In this document: piece after piece, positions 1-8,141 of the stretch
How the letters are laid out: each line of letters starts with the position of its first letter
Position numbering within the stretch: position 1 is the stretch's first letter
NCBI RefSeq assembly: GCF_027257955.1
Contig: NZ_JANZNQ010000004.1
Span: 1-64,000 of the forward strand
DNA from: Zhongshania aquatica
Lineage (GTDB): Bacteria > Pseudomonadota > Gammaproteobacteria > Pseudomonadales > Spongiibacteraceae
Direction: 5' to 3'
Length of the DNA: 64,000 nt
Translations under genes and position numbers: made by a program
Notes under the pieces: model-generated
What the model saw: the letters and a program-made list of their open reading frames with translations, nothing else
Told to the model about the DNA's origin: nothing
Database searches by the model: none

Positions 1-2
1 TA

Positions 3-953
3 GGGCGCTCTAAGAGCGCTTTAGAAAAAGAGTTTTACGAAGAAATTGTGAGTCTGGTAGAAGAAAGTCGGCTTATATTTCCCATTAGCCAAGATGTTTT
101 CCTCGAAGTCATTAAGCAATCCGACCCGGAGACGCTGCACCAAACTGTGACGTTGATTGATCGACTTTCTTGTGGTGTTTCTCTGATCAATTTTGAGGAA
201 AGGCTGGAATTAGAAATAAAATATTTTCTGTATTCTAGTTTAGGAAAAAGCGTCCATGACTGTCGGGAGATGGTTTGGACAAAGCTGGCATACAATATGG
301 GTTTTCTTACTCCCTCAAATGAAAACATTGACCCAGAAATAAATAAAGTAATCCAGAAGGCATTCATCGACCAAATGTGGGTCATATCTTTATCTGATAT
401 TGTCAAAACAATAAATGAAAATGGTGGGCTTTCCGAACTGAATATGCCTCGACTGTCCGAAAAGCTCAATGAGGGTAAGTTTAGTCACGAAAATGAGAAT
501 AGCTCGTTTAAGCAGATGTTTCTTAGTGAGCTCGCCGGGGCATTAGAGGGGTATGGGGATGTTGTCGCTAAGTGCCTGGAAGATATGTATGAAGCTGAAT
601 ACGGAAAGGCCTTGTCTGAGGATGAAAGGAAAGATTCCGATTCAGGAAAAGGTCTGCGCAATGCCATTTACAATTTATTCAGGCTGAATAAGGCAAAGGA
701 CTACTTCCCAACATTCGATGTAATATCAGGATTACATGCGGCAATCCGGTGGGACAAAGGTCAAAAATACCAGGATAACGATCTTCATGACATTAGACAC
801 GCTGCGTCAGCGCTTCCATACTGTGATGCGTTTTTTACCGAGAAAAGGTTAGCTCATTTGGTTACTCAGAATATTACCGGATATGATCGGAAATATTCAT
901 GTGAAGTTTGTTCATCTGTATCCGGAGCGCTTGGCGTACTTCAGTATTTATAG
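3..953 (+). CDS. PIN-like domain protein, 5' end outside window
   Basis: The reading frame is open from base 3, and the residues before the GTG at 48 (a Glu/Lys-rich helix) look coding, so the true start is probably left of the window. The C-terminal part ends in a pattern typical of PIN-type ribonucleases in accessory regions: NDLHDIRHAASALPYCDAFF followed by TEKRLAHL, with paired Asp residues and a Cys-Asp before a strand. The N-terminal stretch PISQDVFLEVIKQSDPET followed by TVTLIDRLSCG also suits such proteins. About 316 residues are visible. It is followed after 70 bp by another unknown gene on the same strand. A PIN-fold nuclease role is inferred from pattern only; no toxin-antitoxin partner is obvious in the window. 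Confidence 0.6.
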   Translation, partial: GRSKSALEKEFYEEIVSLVEESRLIFPISQDVFLEVIKQSDPETLHQTVTLIDRLSCGVSLINFEERLELEIKYFLYSSLGKSVHDCREMVWTKLAYNMGFLTPSNENIDPEINKVIQKAFIDQMWVISLSDIVKTINENGGLSELNMPRLSEKLNEGKFSHENENSSFKQMFLSELAGALEGYGDVVAKCLEDMYEAEYGKALSEDERKDSDSGKGLRNAIYNLFRLNKAKDYFPTFDVISGLHAAIRWDKGQKYQDNDLHDIRHAASALPYCDAFFTEKRLAHLVTQNITGYDRKYSCEVCSSVSGALGVLQYL

Positions 954-1024
954 ATTGTATTTGTCCGCTTATGTCCGGATACGGAACATAGGAGTTACAT
1001 TACCCAGTAGGAGATATTCTTGGA

Positions 1025-1969
1025 ATGGAGTCCATTTCCATAATCGAGTTTTTGCCGTCGGCATTGGCTGCGGTCGCATCAGTCGCTGCTGCTGTTGCAG
1101 CTTTCGGATCTTTACGTGTCGGGCGAGAGGCAAAAAGGCTTGCCGAGAAGGCGGCCTTAGCCGACCACCACTCGGCCGCGGTGGCGCTCCTTTCCGAGGA
1201 ACTGATTTCTGTAAATGAGTACACGAGCTCGCTTGTTCGGCTGTCTAGACGGCTGTGGATCGATTGGTCGTCAGAAATTGGTGCCCTAGATGAGCCCGAG
1301 AAGGGCGGGGTAGATCCGCGCCCATTGAGACATGTACTGGGTAATGGCGTGGAGATGCTAGTTGCTCACGGTAAGGAAAAGAATGGTTACCGGGGAGTGG
1401 GGCGCAATGCCTTCTCTATTGTTCGTGATGGCATAAATCAGCTAGATGATGTTGAGTATGCCAAGTTGCTTCAAATAGCAGATAAAACTTACAGCGATTT
1501 TGAAGCCACTTTTGGGAAGCCAAAACAGCAAGAACTAATTTCAGAGGCGCGGGCGTTTAGGTGGGTCATTTATCAGCTGCAAAAGAGGATTGGGATGCAG
1601 CAATGGAGAGACGTGTGGAAAAAGGGTTGGTCAGAAGATGGGTGGCTTACAAGGTACAAGAAAGAGTACGAAGAAGTATCTCCTATGCTGAGGGAGACGA
1701 TGTCGAAGATCCAGCGCGAAAAGGTAAGGCTTTCCAATAGCACTTTTCCGCTAAATTCAAACCCAAAATTGGCTGCTAAATTCAACCTCCTCTTGGAAGT
1801 CTTAGAAATTGTTGACGAAGATTGCGATATGGGAATGGCAGAGTTATATGGGTTACAGCCGCATGATGATGACCTGATTGCTTTAGTTATCTACACGATG
1901 GCAATTTCGTACCTGCTTTGGCGTGTGGTCGAGGAGGCAATGGACGAAATGGTGACGCGCGCGGCGTAG
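1025..1969 (+). CDS. Membrane-anchored protein of unknown function
   Basis: I do not recognise this 314-residue protein. Residues about 8-30 are a hydrophobic Ala/Val-rich segment (FLPSALAAVASVAAAVAAFG) that should anchor the protein in the inner membrane. A charged helical stretch (VGREAKRLAEKAALADHH) follows at once and may be a short coiled coil. The remainder is a mainly helical soluble domain rich in Lys, Glu and Trp, with another hydrophobic helix near residues 285-300 (LIALVIYTMAISYLLWRVV). The ATG lies 10 bases after a TAGGAG ribosome-binding site. It sits 70 bp after the PIN-like gene in the same orientation, so the two may be co-transcribed. The next gene is on the other strand. The setting beside a tRNA-integrated phage suggests an accessory island gene. 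Confidence 0.65.
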   Translation: MESISIIEFLPSALAAVASVAAAVAAFGSLRVGREAKRLAEKAALADHHSAAVALLSEELISVNEYTSSLVRLSRRLWIDWSSEIGALDEPEKGGVDPRPLRHVLGNGVEMLVAHGKEKNGYRGVGRNAFSIVRDGINQLDDVEYAKLLQIADKTYSDFEATFGKPKQQELISEARAFRWVIYQLQKRIGMQQWRDVWKKGWSEDGWLTRYKKEYEEVSPMLRETMSKIQREKVRLSNSTFPLNSNPKLAAKFNLLLEVLEIVDEDCDMGMAELYGLQPHDDDLIALVIYTMAISYLLWRVVEEAMDEMVTRAA

Positions 1970-2029
1970 TGATTTTTCACTACTGTCACTTTGATAAATG
2001 CGACAAAGAATTGCGGGTTAGAATAGGCG

Positions 2030-2104
2030 TGGCTCGGCAGGCGACAACTCCATTTTTTGTGCTCACTTGGAGCTAGTGAAATTTTCGCTAATTCTGCTGA
2101 GCCA
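2030..2104. repeat. Branched inverted-repeat structure in a non-coding gap
   Basis: The 336-bp gap 1970-2305 has no convincing gene. It contains an 11-bp stem, TGGCTCGGCAG at 2030-2040 and CTGCTGAGCCA at 2094-2104, with one G-T pair. Two smaller hairpins lie inside it: GCTC/GAGC at 2061-2073 and TAGTGAAA/TTTCGCTA at 2074-2090. The whole could fold into a Y shape. There is no T-run, so it is not a classical terminator. Function is unknown. Confidence 0.4.
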
Positions 2105-2305
2105 GCCTCCATTCACTGGCCTAGACGGGCCTTGGCCCTATCACTTCGGCGGCAATATTCGCACATGCAAACCTTTGCAAAACATGAGTGTTTGGTGCGC
2201 TCGTTTTGACGCCGAAATGAATCCTTGTTTATCGGTATAAGTGCCGATAATAAAAATTCGAGTAATGACCCAAATCGAACAGCTTTATAGAGTTTCCTAC
2301 CATAT

Positions 2306-2647
2306 CTAACGAAAGGGGCTAGGTCGAGTTGCTGTGCTAATCGGATGCCAGCGGCCTTCTACAAAATTGAAGTGCCTGATGCCGCGGTTAATCACTCGTC
2401 TCGCGTGGTCAAGAATATGCTTCTTTGTGCTTGCGAAAATCAATCCGAGAATCTCGTTCTGTCGGATAGCTCCTGCATATAGAGATAGCATAAGCTCTAT
2501 TTTAAATGACGACATTGGTGACTCCTGCACCTCTATGAGTATCTGATAGGGATTTTTGTGACTTCCGAGGTGAATGACGGCATCGGGTATTTTGTAATTA
2601 TTTCTTAGATAAAATTTCTCCCTCAGCCGGAGCTGTCGATCACTCAA
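2306..2647 (-). pseudogene. Replic_Relax / nuclease-like C-terminal fragment
   Basis: The 113-residue product contains IPDAVIHLGSHKNPYQILIE followed by VQES, then a Lys-Tyr helix and the strand EILGLIFAST. This is the arrangement of the PD-(D/E)XK-like core found in replication-relaxation (Replic_Relax) proteins: PD, strand, E-x-(D/Q), then K..Y. The only start at 2647 is TTG. The frame stays open upstream to a TGA at 2690-2692 and looks coding there as well, but it offers no ATG or good ribosome-binding site. It therefore looks like the 3' end of a gene that has lost its N-terminal winged-helix part. It lies 200 bp left of the phage attachment repeat and is probably a remnant of an older mobile element. 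Family assignment is tentative. Confidence 0.45.
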
Positions 2648-2857
2648 AAATCTGGCATTTTTATGCTCGTTTTTAAGGCGTAAAACATTTCAAGGCCTGT
2701 CTCTCCCGTTGGTAGGTTTCGAGAAGGCAGTGGGAGGGGGTGGAGCATAGTTCGCGTGTGAGCGGCGCGCATTTGTCCAGAATTGGTCCAAAACGGCGGC
2801 ATGGCCACATCGCAATTATGCTGGGATTTTTAAAAGTATAGGAATATTAGGTAGTCG

Positions 2858-2905
2858 AATGGTGCCCAGAGACGGAATCGAACCGCCGACACGAGGATTT
2901 TCAAT
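2858..2905. repeat. attL: 48-bp direct repeat of the tRNA-Phe 3' part
   Basis: Bases 2858-2905 are identical to 11120-11167. They correspond to the tRNA-Phe sequence from just outside its 3' CCA end to the anticodon loop. The identity stops abruptly on both sides, as expected for a site-specific recombination core duplicated by integration. The integrase gene ends 35 bp inside this repeat. Confidence 0.93.
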
Positions 2906-2940
2906 TTTCAAAGCGAGAACATTAAATTTTGTTAATGCTG

Positions 2941-3783
2941 TTATAACAAAGGCAGTTGGTCTCCTGTTTCAATTCTCTTTGCAGCCTGGACCAAATGATC
3001 ACCACTTAAATGCGCATACCTAAGCACCATTTCAAACGTCTTCCATCCCCCTAAAAGCTGTAACTCCTGAAGTGATGTCCCATTCTGAACATGCCAAGAC
3101 GCCCATGTGTGCCTAAGGTCATGCCATCTAAAATTATCAATATTTGATCTTTTCTTAGCAGCGGCCCATGCCTTAGTTGATGTGCGATCAACTGGCGCTC
3201 GATTGTAAACAAAACAATATTCATGATGTTCATTGGCGACCGAATTCAAGATATTCATAGCATCAGAGTTTAACGGAACTGTTATAGGTCGATTATTCTT
3301 AGATTCTGATGCTGGAATAATAGCTAATTCACGATCAAGATCTATTTGTGACCAACGTAAGTAACTTACATTGTGCTGTCTAAGACCGGTTGAAAGCGTA
3401 AATGCAGCCATCTTCGATAAATGCGGCGGGAGCTCTTTTATTAATCGTGCCGCCTCAGCTCTTTTAAGCCATCTAACGCGAGGCTCTGGCTCTCTGAATA
3501 GCTTTACCTTCGGTGCATGATCAATCCACCCCCAATAATCCCTTGCAGCTCTTAAAATAGCCCTTAGCAACGCAAGATATCGGTTCGCAGTAGACGGAGA
3601 CGTTTCTAATTTCTTGTCATGACCTATCGTAAAGATAATATCTAAACTGATATCCGTAAGCGGTACACCGGATAAATACCTATTTAACCACCTAAGCTTA
3701 ATCAAATCCTTTGAATGATCACGCTTATGGCTAGTAGTCAAAACCCAGCGATCAACAGCGTCATTCCATGTTTTACTTTCCAC
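2941..3783 (-). CDS. int: Phage tyrosine recombinase (integrase)
   Basis: This 280-residue tyrosine recombinase has an N-terminal core-binding SAM-like domain (about 1-95) and a C-terminal catalytic domain. Visible catalytic residues are R135 in STGLRQHNVSYLRW, K162, H221 and R224 in HDLRHTWASW, W247 in the His/Trp position of LGGWKTFEMVLRYAH, and nucleophile Y256. It should recombine attP with the tRNA-Phe attB to integrate the phage circle and perhaps to excise it. The gene stops 35 bp from the 48-bp attL core, the usual integrase position. Many filamentous phages instead use host XerCD at dif, so a self-encoded integrase puts this phage in the integrase-carrying minority. No excisionase gene was recognised. 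The start is an ATG at 3783. Confidence 0.95.
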   Translation of the reverse strand: MESKTWNDAVDRWVLTTSHKRDHSKDLIKLRWLNRYLSGVPLTDISLDIIFTIGHDKKLETSPSTANRYLALLRAILRAARDYWGWIDHAPKVKLFREPEPRVRWLKRAEAARLIKELPPHLSKMAAFTLSTGLRQHNVSYLRWSQIDLDRELAIIPASESKNNRPITVPLNSDAMNILNSVANEHHEYCFVYNRAPVDRTSTKAWAAAKKRSNIDNFRWHDLRHTWASWHVQNGTSLQELQLLGGWKTFEMVLRYAHLSGDHLVQAAKRIETGDQLPLL

Positions 3784-3971
3784 ACCCTAACCTTAAAAAT
3801 TCCAAAAGAATAATATGTAAATAACAATATGGGAATGCTGGCCGCAAGCACCCACGGAAAGTAACCGAAAGATAAAGCCATTCAGTTACTTTACGCGGGC
3901 ATTTACGAGATATACACGACGACAAAAAAATGAGGTAGTATTTCCAGCCAAGATCTTAAAGGGAAAAGGAT
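3784..3971. other. Phage intergenic region with 8-bp-stem hairpin; ori/packaging candidate
   Basis: This is the main non-coding gap between the divergent int and cargo genes. It contains a perfect inverted repeat, AAAGTAAC at 3858-3865 and GTTACTTT at 3885-3892, and a smaller TGCT/AGCA hairpin just before it. Filamentous phages keep their replication origins and packaging hairpin in such a gap, so this is the best candidate here. The nick site cannot be read from the sequence. An AAGG ribosome-binding site for the cargo gene lies at the right edge. Confidence 0.35.
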
Positions 3972-4358
3972 ATGGTCAAAGGATTGATAGCGCTGGTATT
4001 AATTTCTACACCAGTAGCCGCGAGTACAGTCTATAAATATACCGACGCAAACGGTGTAACCGTTTATAGCGATAGCGAACCAACTAACACACAAAATGTC
4101 CACACAATAGAACGTAAAGACCTGCCGCCACTCCTGATAACTCAACCCGAGAAAGTCCAAAGAAAGCCGATATTCAACAACCCTAAACCCCGTCCAGCAC
4201 AGCAACGCAACTATCAAAGTGAACAATGCAAAACGGTAACAGCACAGCTCGAATGGATAAAAAAAGAAATCAAACGCCGAACAGGAAGTTGGACTATCGA
4301 ACAATTAAGAGACGGAAAACGGAAATACACCGACCTTAAGCATAAACACTGCATTTAA
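3972..4358 (+). CDS. Phage-borne DUF4124 exported protein (cargo gene)
   Basis: The 128-residue product begins with a signal peptide (MVKGLIALVLISTPVAAS) followed at once by a DUF4124 motif, TVYKYTDANGVTVYSDSEP. A Pro/Lys/Gln-rich linker and a basic C-terminal helix with two Cys (SEQCKTV and KHKHCI) come next. DUF4124 proteins are exported chromosomal proteins of unknown role, and a chromosomal relative is encoded at 24925-25425. The gene runs opposite to the phage structural operon. It sits just past zot, the position where CTX-type phages carry toxin cargo, and its stop overlaps the zot stop by 4 bases. It is probably an acquired lysogenic-conversion gene rather than a virion gene. The function is unknown. 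Confidence 0.75.
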   Translation: MVKGLIALVLISTPVAASTVYKYTDANGVTVYSDSEPTNTQNVHTIERKDLPPLLITQPEKVQRKPIFNNPKPRPAQQRNYQSEQCKTVTAQLEWIKKEIKRRTGSWTIEQLRDGKRKYTDLKHKHCI

Positions 4359-5608
4359 AATCCTTGAGAATAAGACGGCTCAGCTGAGGAATAATTGTTA
4401 TTTGCAACGCTCCCACCAGCATTGACGGCAGAGGAAGGAGCAGTACGCTCAACACCCGTACCGTTAAAAAAATGATCATAAGGACGACGAGTGCCGATAA
4501 CATATTTATTAATATGTTTTTCAAATTCCTCAACCGGATTTAACCCAGCTTTAGCGGCAGATTCCATAGCGACCCTATATTGCATTTCTTCACGTTGATT
4601 AGCTCTTTCGATTTCTTCTGGATCTTGTTTTGCGGGATCAAAATAACCATTATTCGCTAAATTTTTACAAGTAGAGATAGGAACCTTAGTGGTAGTTCCT
4701 TGCTGGGTAATGCACTTGCAAGTTTCGTATTCAGTATCGGGACGCCAGATAATACACGCAAGCTTAGGATAAGTTTTAGGCTTTGTTACATCATCATAAA
4801 CAGGCGCGGTATGCGGTAAACCTTCGATTCTCGGTTGGTATTGAGCTACATATTGTTCAAACGTAATTTTTTCAGCAGTAGACGCTTTCGGGAAAAAACT
4901 ATTATTAGAACTTGAAGAGGTAGTTTGAACAGTATCATCAGATAGACGATCACCACCGAAAACAGTAGACACACCATACCAAACGAGAAAGACAGCAATA
5001 ATTAAAAGCACTGGAATAAGTAAAAACCTTTTCCACGGTACGTTAGCTTTTACAGTATGAACTTCAGCCGAATGATATAAACCGAAATATTTTTTATCTA
5101 TTGTAATCTGTTTAGCTTGCGCTGCTTTTCTGGCGTGATAATCATTGACATTTTCACAACATTTCTGGAATTGATATCTAGTGACTAGTTGAGTACCGAA
5201 ACGGCGATCAAAATGATAATGAAGCTCAATAAGGCCGCGCACAAAACTATCTATCTGCCCTCCGACTTTTTGCGTGATGATAACAATGTCATAACCATTA
5301 TGGCGGTGAGTAGCTAATTTTTTAACTTGCTCTGGAGCCTCACCGCGTAAACGTTGCGGAAAAACATCATAAGCCTCATCAAATATAATTACAGAACCAA
5401 AAGGTAAGTCAAACCACTTCATAGCCTCTTCAAGAGTTAAGGCGGACCAAGGAAGTTTAACGTCACGAATGTTGAAATAGTAAACAGGTCGCCGTTTATC
5501 AGTTTTCACACCCTCTTCAAAAATAGCAAACGTGTCATCTTCATTTACAAACTTAATCGCATTAAGTGTTTTGGATGCGCCCGGTGTGCCAGTAAATAAA
5601 TAAATCAT
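4355..5608 (-). CDS. zot: Zot-like / pI phage assembly ATPase
   Basis: This 417-residue protein belongs to the zonula-occludens-toxin/gene I family, the inner-membrane ATPase that drives extrusion of filamentous virions. The Walker A motif GTPGASKT is at residues 7-14 and Walker B VIIFDEAYDVFP at about 73-84. A later strand is HNGYDIVIITQ. A single transmembrane helix lies at about 193-215 (FLLIPVLLIIAVFLVWYGV), followed by a periplasmic domain of about 200 residues with a Cys-rich patch (CIIWRPDTEYETCKCITQQG). The cytoplasmic-TM-periplasmic layout is as known for pI. It is preceded after 7 bp by the pVI-like gene and ends in a 4-base overlap with the convergent cargo gene. Any enterotoxic activity would be speculation. 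Confidence 0.93.
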   Translation of the reverse strand: MIYLFTGTPGASKTLNAIKFVNEDDTFAIFEEGVKTDKRRPVYYFNIRDVKLPWSALTLEEAMKWFDLPFGSVIIFDEAYDVFPQRLRGEAPEQVKKLATHRHNGYDIVIITQKVGGQIDSFVRGLIELHYHFDRRFGTQLVTRYQFQKCCENVNDYHARKAAQAKQITIDKKYFGLYHSAEVHTVKANVPWKRFLLIPVLLIIAVFLVWYGVSTVFGGDRLSDDTVQTTSSSSNNSFFPKASTAEKITFEQYVAQYQPRIEGLPHTAPVYDDVTKPKTYPKLACIIWRPDTEYETCKCITQQGTTTKVPISTCKNLANNGYFDPAKQDPEEIERANQREEMQYRVAMESAAKAGLNPVEEFEKHINKYVIGTRRPYDHFFNGTGVERTAPSSAVNAGGSVANNNYSSAEPSYSQGF

Positions 5609-5615
5609 GAATCAC

Positions 5616-5954
5616 CTAATCACAAACGAAGTCTAATTTTTTAACCTTTCGGCCAGCAGAAGTCGCACCGCACAAAAACTTAATAGCGAGTGACGCATTC
5701 ATCGCACTAAACAAGATGCTTAGAGCGTCAAAAACCCCTATATAATCAGCCCATAACAAAATCGTAGAGGGTAGACCATTGTAATATTGCAAAACCGTAT
5801 TGATTCCATAATCAAACGCTAAATCTAGGCCAACCATCGACACAACACCAAGGCCCAAAGTAAACAACGCAACTTTAATAAGCCAAGGGACGGTATAAGC
5901 AGCGGCGGTAGTGACAACACCAGCAATCACAGCTCCAACAAGAGGCGCAGGCAT
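5616..5954 (-). CDS. Minor coat protein, pVI-like (DUF2523-type)
   Basis: This hydrophobic protein of 112 residues has at least three predicted membrane segments: PAPLVGAVIAGVVTTAAAY, VALFTLGLGVVSMVGLDLAF, and one around IGVFDALSILFSAMNASLAI. It ends in a basic tail with a CGATSAGRKVKK motif. I chose the ATG at 5954 because a GGAG box lies 9 bases upstream; a TTG five codons earlier is less likely. Its place between the pIII-like gene and zot is where gene VI or its DUF2523 equivalents sit in inoviruses. There the product caps the virion end and helps release from the membrane. Assignment rests on size, hydropathy and position, not on a strong motif. Confidence 0.75.
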   Translation of the reverse strand: MPAPLVGAVIAGVVTTAAAYTVPWLIKVALFTLGLGVVSMVGLDLAFDYGINTVLQYYNGLPSTILLWADYIGVFDALSILFSAMNASLAIKFLCGATSAGRKVKKLDFVCD

Positions 5955-6018
5955 AATTAATAACTCCAATGTTAAGCGGCGCGGTGGTGTAGCCAGCTAC
6001 TACCACTCGCGCTCGCTT

Positions 6019-7770
6019 TTAACTATTAACAAACGAACGATAAAACATCATTAAACCGAGAAAAGATGCAGATATCAGAATAAAAACGCGAACGTAGCCA
6101 CCGTACTGACAAATTATTGTCATCGGAACAGCTATCTGATTACCCATGATGGGTATCACTAAATCGGGAGGGCAAGAACCAGACCGAGAGTCAGCATTAA
6201 GAAAATCGCCAACGATGGCGTTACCATCACGCTCAGTAAAAATATCATCATCAGTAAAATCTTCTACTTTTGAAAACCCAAGATTCTGAAATGCAGTTTC
6301 CATATCAGAAGTCACTTTTTCTTGAGTGAGCGCACAGATGTTATCTCGATGCATTTTGGCAATTGCACATTGCACGGGATCGTTTTCGCATTTGAATTGC
6401 GTATTGCAATCGGAGATATCGCCAGCAGTTTTAACGGCATCGCATGACGTAACCCACGACTGCCGAAGTATGGCGCACTCTATAGCATCAGCATCACCAC
6501 ACTCAGGAGTTACTTTGCAATCTTTAGAAAATTGACCTTTTAACGAATCACAAGTTTCAGTTTCAGGATCACACTCTTGATTACAATCGCCTTTAACATA
6601 GCAAGACCCTAAGTCATAACACTTAGGATCAGAGTCACCGATCGAGCCGTAAACCTGACCATCTTTACAAACAGTCGCACCGTAACAGCCTTCTTTACCA
6701 TCAACCTCACCCCAATATTGACCCTGCCCACACTGACCACCGTTTGAGGGTTGCCCATAACAACCATTCACACCGTTTTTTGATCCCCATGATGTACCAG
6801 AGGGACAACCGCCGGAAGGCTCAGGCTCAGGCAAACCTCCACTTTCAGACGTAGGAACGGCTGTGTCAGGCGGAGTAGCTTTAGGCGGCGGATGACAGTC
6901 AATGAACTGACAAGCCCAAGGTTCAGTAATGATTTCCTGAAATGGAGGCACTTCTGGCGGTGGCCCAGTCGGAGGCTCTACCGGAGGAGGCTCACAACCA
7001 GCGCCTAAACACTCTTGAGGCGGAGGCGGTGGCGGTGGATCATCGTCAATAGGAGGCGGTGGCGGTTGATCAGGTGGCGGAGGAGCGGTCGGGGGATAGT
7101 TCGGCGGCGGCGAATTTGGATCACGAATTGGCGGAACATCACGAACAGCAGTTGGAGGAATATAATAATCATTTATAGATTGTTGATTTTGGTAGGGGGG
7201 GATTCCACTAGAACCGCCACAACTAGCGTTCTGAACGTATAGGGATTCAGAAAGACTAATAGCGTAAGAATAAGCATCTTCCGAAACATCCTGAGTAGTA
7301 AGCCGCGTGGCTTGACAGCCGTTTAAACAATAGTTTTCTGTCTGATACCCAACGCTGACGTGGAGACCTGTACCGCTAGCAGGTTTTGCAAAAGGGCCAA
7401 AAGTCTCAGGGCCACCACTTTCTGCATTAGCAGCGTCCACAGCAGATTGAGCCGTAGCAATGTCACAAACTACAGTACACGTGGAAATAGCTACAAGCGG
7501 ATAAGATAGAACCTGGCCACTAGACTTATTCTTTAAACGACAAGGACCATTAGGATTAGTCCAGTTACCAGAGTATGTCTGATGATCAATCGCTAAACAC
7601 GCTTGTTGTTGTGTCGTATAACAATCAGTCTCATAACCGACTTGAGAAACCTTATATCCAGCTAGGGAATTAGCGGAAAATGAAACTAAAAAAATATATA
7701 TAATTTTACGAAAGCGCGATATAGAACCCAGCGCAAATGACACAAAGAGTAAGGAACGATAACGACACAC
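6019..7770 (-). CDS. pIII-like adsorption/attachment protein
   Basis: The most likely product has 583 residues and starts at the GTG at 7770, which lies 6 bases after AAGGGG. A TTG at 7833 would place the terminator hairpin 7795-7817 inside the coding region, so I reject it. The N-terminus carries a signal segment (IIYIFLVSFSANSLAG). A Cys-containing N-terminal domain follows, then a long Pro-rich linker (runs of PPPPP with Asp/Glu), several Cys-Gly repeats (GSKNGVNGCYG, GEVDGKEGCYG) and a Cys-rich C-terminal domain. A final transmembrane helix (VRVFILISASFLGLMMFY) holds it in the membrane. This matches the domain plan of filamentous-phage host-attachment proteins. The receptor cannot be told from sequence. 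Confidence 0.85.
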   Translation of the reverse strand: MCRYRSLLFVSFALGSISRFRKIIYIFLVSFSANSLAGYKVSQVGYETDCYTTQQQACLAIDHQTYSGNWTNPNGPCRLKNKSSGQVLSYPLVAISTCTVVCDIATAQSAVDAANAESGGPETFGPFAKPASGTGLHVSVGYQTENYCLNGCQATRLTTQDVSEDAYSYAISLSESLYVQNASCGGSSGIPPYQNQQSINDYYIPPTAVRDVPPIRDPNSPPPNYPPTAPPPPDQPPPPPIDDDPPPPPPPQECLGAGCEPPPVEPPTGPPPEVPPFQEIITEPWACQFIDCHPPPKATPPDTAVPTSESGGLPEPEPSGGCPSGTSWGSKNGVNGCYGQPSNGGQCGQGQYWGEVDGKEGCYGATVCKDGQVYGSIGDSDPKCYDLGSCYVKGDCNQECDPETETCDSLKGQFSKDCKVTPECGDADAIECAILRQSWVTSCDAVKTAGDISDCNTQFKCENDPVQCAIAKMHRDNICALTQEKVTSDMETAFQNLGFSKVEDFTDDDIFTERDGNAIVGDFLNADSRSGSCPPDLVIPIMGNQIAVPMTIICQYGGYVRVFILISASFLGLMMFYRSFVNS

Positions 7771-7794
7771 GCAGAACCCCTTAAATTGGAAAGG

Positions 7795-7817
7795 AAAAAC
7801 CGCGCCCGAAGACGCGG
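7795..7817 (-). terminator. UUCG-tetraloop terminator between coat and pIII genes
   Basis: On the minus strand CCGCGTC-TTCG-GGCGCGG forms a 7-bp stem with a UUCG tetraloop, followed by TTTTT (7799 down to 7795). It lies just after the major coat gene. That is where filamentous phages place the central terminator that gives high coat and low pIII expression. Confidence 0.9.
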
Positions 7818-7835
7818 CAAAAGAACAATTCAACC

Positions 7836-8078
7836 TTAGAAGAATTGCGCTTTAGTCCAGCGGATAGCCAGAGTCAGACCGGCAAGCGCTAAGATAGCAA
7901 CGCCAACAGCAGTGATCGCAGTACCAGCGTCAGTAATCGCAGCAACTGCATCAGTAGTATCAAGAGCAGCGTGTGAAGCATTCGCAGCCAACATACCACC
8001 ACCAACGACGGTCAAACGACCGACATTTTTTCCGATTTTTTTAAGCCCTTCGAAATGGGCTACTTTTGCTAATGGCAT
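7836..8078 (-). CDS. Major coat protein precursor (pVIII-like)
   Basis: This 80-residue precursor has a long basic leader (MPLAKVAHFEGLKKIGKNVG), a hydrophobic core and a cleavage site ANASHA|ALD after residue 37. The mature peptide of 43 residues has an acidic-amphipathic start (ALDTTDAVAAITDAG), a transmembrane helix (VGVAILALAGLTLAIRW) and a short basic end (TKAQFF). This acidic-hydrophobic-basic layout is diagnostic of filamentous-phage major coats; the basic end would face the ssDNA. The ATG at 8078 is chosen because GAGGTGG lies 5 bases upstream; a GTG at 8087 overlaps that site. A strong terminator follows, which fits the highest-expressed gene of the phage. Confidence 0.93.
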   Translation of the reverse strand: MPLAKVAHFEGLKKIGKNVGRLTVVGGGMLAANASHAALDTTDAVAAITDAGTAITAVGVAILALAGLTLAIRWTKAQFF

Positions 8079-8141
8079 AAAAACCACCTCTTTAAAATGA
8101 CGACCGCGAAAACTAATTAAGGTGATAGGCAGTCATTACTA

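Noticed and set aside
2011-2104. Integron attC site near the GTTAGAA at 2017-2023
   Set aside because: The outer boxes do not fit the RYYYAAC...GTTRRRY order, the last base of GTTAGAA is not a pyrimidine, and no integrase or further cassettes are seen.
7015-7242. Arg/Trp-rich reading frame opposite the pIII Pro-rich linker
   Set aside because: It is the antisense image of Pro codons and has no ribosome-binding site.
7771-7833. N-terminal extension of the pIII-like protein from a TTG
   Set aside because: The extension overlaps a strong terminator hairpin, and a better ribosome-binding site supports the GTG at 7770.
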